A stretch of 64,000 nucleotides of DNA. Origin: Sinorhizobium garamanticum. GTDB taxonomy: Bacteria > Pseudomonadota > Alphaproteobacteria > Rhizobiales > Rhizobiaceae. How positions within the stretch are numbered: position 1 is the stretch's first letter; each line of letters opens with the position of its first letter. The notes under the pieces were generated by a model. It did not search any database and was not told where the DNA came from. It saw only the letters and a program-made list of their open reading frames with translations. Location: assembly GCF_029892065.1 (NCBI RefSeq), contig NZ_CP120373.1, forward strand, positions 3,479,001-3,543,000, written 5' to 3'. Position numbers and translations under genes: made by a program. This document shows positions 62,462 through 64,000 of this stretch, in pieces.

Positions 62462-64000
62462 TCAGCGCATCCTGCGCGCCTCTGAAAAGCTCCGCGGCAC
62501 ATCGAAACCTTCCCGGGCAAACGTCTCGAAATCCTGCCGGCTCATTGGTTTCGCCAGCGCATAGCCTTGCAGGATGTCGCAGCCAAGATCGGCGAGAAGT
62601 GCGGCGTGGGCCCAGGTTTCGACGCCTTCGGCGACAACTTCGATGTTCAGCGAATGGCCGATGTCGATAATCGCGCGCACCAGCTTTTGCTGTTTGCTGC
62701 TTTCCGTGACCGGCCCTACCAGTGCGCGATCGATCTTGAGGCGCGCCGGATTGAGTTTGAGGAGCCCGATGATCGACGCGTGACCGGTTCCAAAATCATC
62801 GATCTCGATATCTATGCCGAGCTCGTTCAAGGCCGCGATCGTCTCCGCAACTTCATCCTCGAACTCGTCGAGAAAGATCGATTCGAGCAGTTCGAACGAC
62901 ATGACGCCGTGCGGGATGTTCATTTCCCGCAGATCGGCCACGAGTTGAGGGTCGCGCAAACGGCGCGAGGAAATATTGACCGAGATCTTGGGGATGGCGA
63001 GCCCCTGCCGCTGCCAAGCGCGGAAGTCGGCATAGGCCATATCGACCACCATCCGGTCTATTGCTGCGAGCAGATTGATGTCTTCGGCGACCTTAAGGAA
63101 TTGCACGGGCGCCAGGACCCCGCGTTCCGGGTGGTTCCAGCGCACCAGCGTCTCGACCCCCGTGATCTCCAGAGTGCGGGCGTCGAACTGGGGTTGGTAG
63201 AAGGGAACGAACTGTCTCTTTTCGAGTGCTTCGCGCAGCTCGTCGCCGATCCGCTTCGCAGTCAGGATCTCGTTCTGCATCTCGTCGGAAAAGAGTTCAA
63301 AACGGTCGCGGCCAAGGCTCTTGGCGCGATAAAGCGCGATGTCGGCGTCCATCAGAAGCTGCCTGGGATCGGTGAGCCTGCCTTCATCCAGCGAAACGCC
63401 AATGCTTGCGCCAAGGCGGCACAATTGCCCGCCGTAGGGGACGGGACGGCGGAAGGCCTGAATGATGCGTGCGGCAAGCTCTGCCAGTTGCGTCGAATCC
63501 CGACCGCTGCGGCATACGATGACGAATTCGTCGCCACCGATGCGCGCGATGAAATCGTCCCGCTCGGAGTGCGACCTCAGCACGGTCGCGGCATGCACGA
63601 GCATTGCGTCGCCAGCCTGATGACCGAGCGTGTCGTTGATCTGCTTGAAGCGATCCAGGTCGATATGAAGTATGGCGTTGACGACACGCGCTTCCGTCAG
63701 GATCCGATCGAGATAGCGGCGGTTCGGCAAATCCGTCAGATGATCGTGCAGCGCGTTGTACTCGATGCTGACACGCGCCGCTTCGAGTTCGCAGTTGCGC
63801 GCCTCGGCAAAGGATTTTGCCCGCCTCAACTCCTCCTGCAGGGCGATATCATCGGTCACGTCCCAATTGGCGCCAACGAGCCTCCCTGCACCATCCAGGT
63901 CGGTATGGAACGCGGCGTTGGACCGGATGTGGCGGACGACCCCATCGGGCCTGATGATGCGGAACGCGTTGGTGAAAGGCGTGCCGCTGGCGATCGCGTC
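62462..64000 (-). CDS. PAS-GGDEF-EAL cyclic-di-GMP protein, 5' end outside the window
   Basis: At least 513 codons, open to the right edge, so the N-terminus is missing. Visible order: end of a PAS domain (FRIIRPDGVVRHIRSNAAF, NWDVTDD), a GGDEF domain with intact RIGGDEFVIV, and an EAL domain. The EAL signature reads GVETLVRW (Ala replaced by Thr) but the Glu is kept, as are FELLESIF and IDDFGTGHAS. It may be both a synthase and a phosphodiesterase of c-di-GMP; which activity dominates is not decided. The apparent start at 63859 is a GTG in the middle of the protein. Confidence 0.9.
   Translation of the reverse strand, partial: DAIASGTPFTNAFRIIRPDGVVRHIRSNAAFHTDLDGAGRLVGANWDVTDDIALQEELRRAKSFAEARNCELEAARVSIEYNALHDHLTDLPNRRYLDRILTEARVVNAILHIDLDRFKQINDTLGHQAGDAMLVHAATVLRSHSERDDFIARIGGDEFVIVCRSGRDSTQLAELAARIIQAFRRPVPYGGQLCRLGASIGVSLDEGRLTDPRQLLMDADIALYRAKSLGRDRFELFSDEMQNEILTAKRIGDELREALEKRQFVPFYQPQFDARTLEITGVETLVRWNHPERGVLAPVQFLKVAEDINLLAAIDRMVVDMAYADFRAWQRQGLAIPKISVNISSRRLRDPQLVADLREMNIPHGVMSFELLESIFLDEFEDEVAETIAALNELGIDIEIDDFGTGHASIIGLLKLNPARLKIDRALVGPVTESSKQQKLVRAIIDIGHSLNIEVVAEGVETWAHAALLADLGCDILQGYALAKPMSRQDFETFAREGFDVPRSFSEARRMR

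Noticed and set aside
1..64000. Search by eye for tRNA, rRNA, CRISPR and insertion sequences
   Set aside because: No tRNA T-loop in a cloverleaf context, no regularly spaced repeats of CRISPR type, and no transposase or integrase frame was seen. A tRNAscan or IS search would settle this.

Overview
The window looks like a stretch of the main chromosome of an alphaproteobacterium of the Rhizobiales, most likely Sinorhizobium/Ensifer. The DNA is GC-rich. The core genes are of rhizobial type: a CckA kinase, a giant GPR/RgsE-like polar-growth protein, a Cys-poor DksA, an F1-ATPase zeta subunit (DUF1476), purS/purQ/purL as separate genes, and GAAC-N7-GAAC SOS boxes. Short intergenic repeats of rhizobial style recur. 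I see no integrase, transposase, CRISPR array, tRNA or rRNA; gene content is mostly housekeeping.

Layout. 0-8 kb: two tandem half-size ABC exporters, then the cytochrome bc1 operon petABC with a terminator. 7-17 kb: a VOC-family protein, a repeat-rich gap, the 2064-residue RgsE/GPR-like coiled-coil protein (minus strand), a free Hpt phosphotransfer protein, a 2Fe-2S ferredoxin, a gap holding a candidate small RNA, and a DUF922 putative protease. 17-25 kb: the folate operon folP-folB-folK, a secreted hypothetical, a molybdopterin oxidoreductase with its cytochrome b partner, the ycjX-ycjF pair and a SixA-like phosphatase. 25-33 kb: dksA, an orphan FliO-like protein, cckA and a pseudouridine-degradation pair (kinase plus psuG). 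32-43 kb: recA with LexA boxes, alaS, a SulP transporter, an AraC/GyrI regulator, an HAD phosphatase, icd, trmJ and murI. 43-50 kb: a tiny membrane protein, a HerA-like ATPase, rpsD, glsA, ttcA, an IMPase-family enzyme and a divergent LysR/cupin pair. 50-59 kb: two tandem Bcr/CflA-type MFS exporters, a bolA / basic protein / grxD cluster, purL, a decayed acyloxyacyl-hydrolase fragment and a MocR regulator facing a DUF1127 protein. 59-64 kb: a DUF1330 protein, a lipoprotein, purC-purS-purQ, the DUF1476 gene and a PAS-GGDEF-EAL protein that runs off the right edge.

Functional themes. Respiration (bc1, ferredoxin, zeta subunit), purine synthesis (purC, S, Q, L), folate synthesis and cell-cycle or polar-growth control (CckA, RgsE/GPR, Hpt, a CtrA-like site) stand out. 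The least explained items are the candidate sRNA with an exposed anti-Shine-Dalgarno loop near 16.2 kb, the HerA-like ATPase with a C-terminal winged-helix-like segment, the basic 80-residue protein inserted between BolA and Grx4 genes, and a mobile-looking family of composite palindromes including one perfect 42-bp palindrome.
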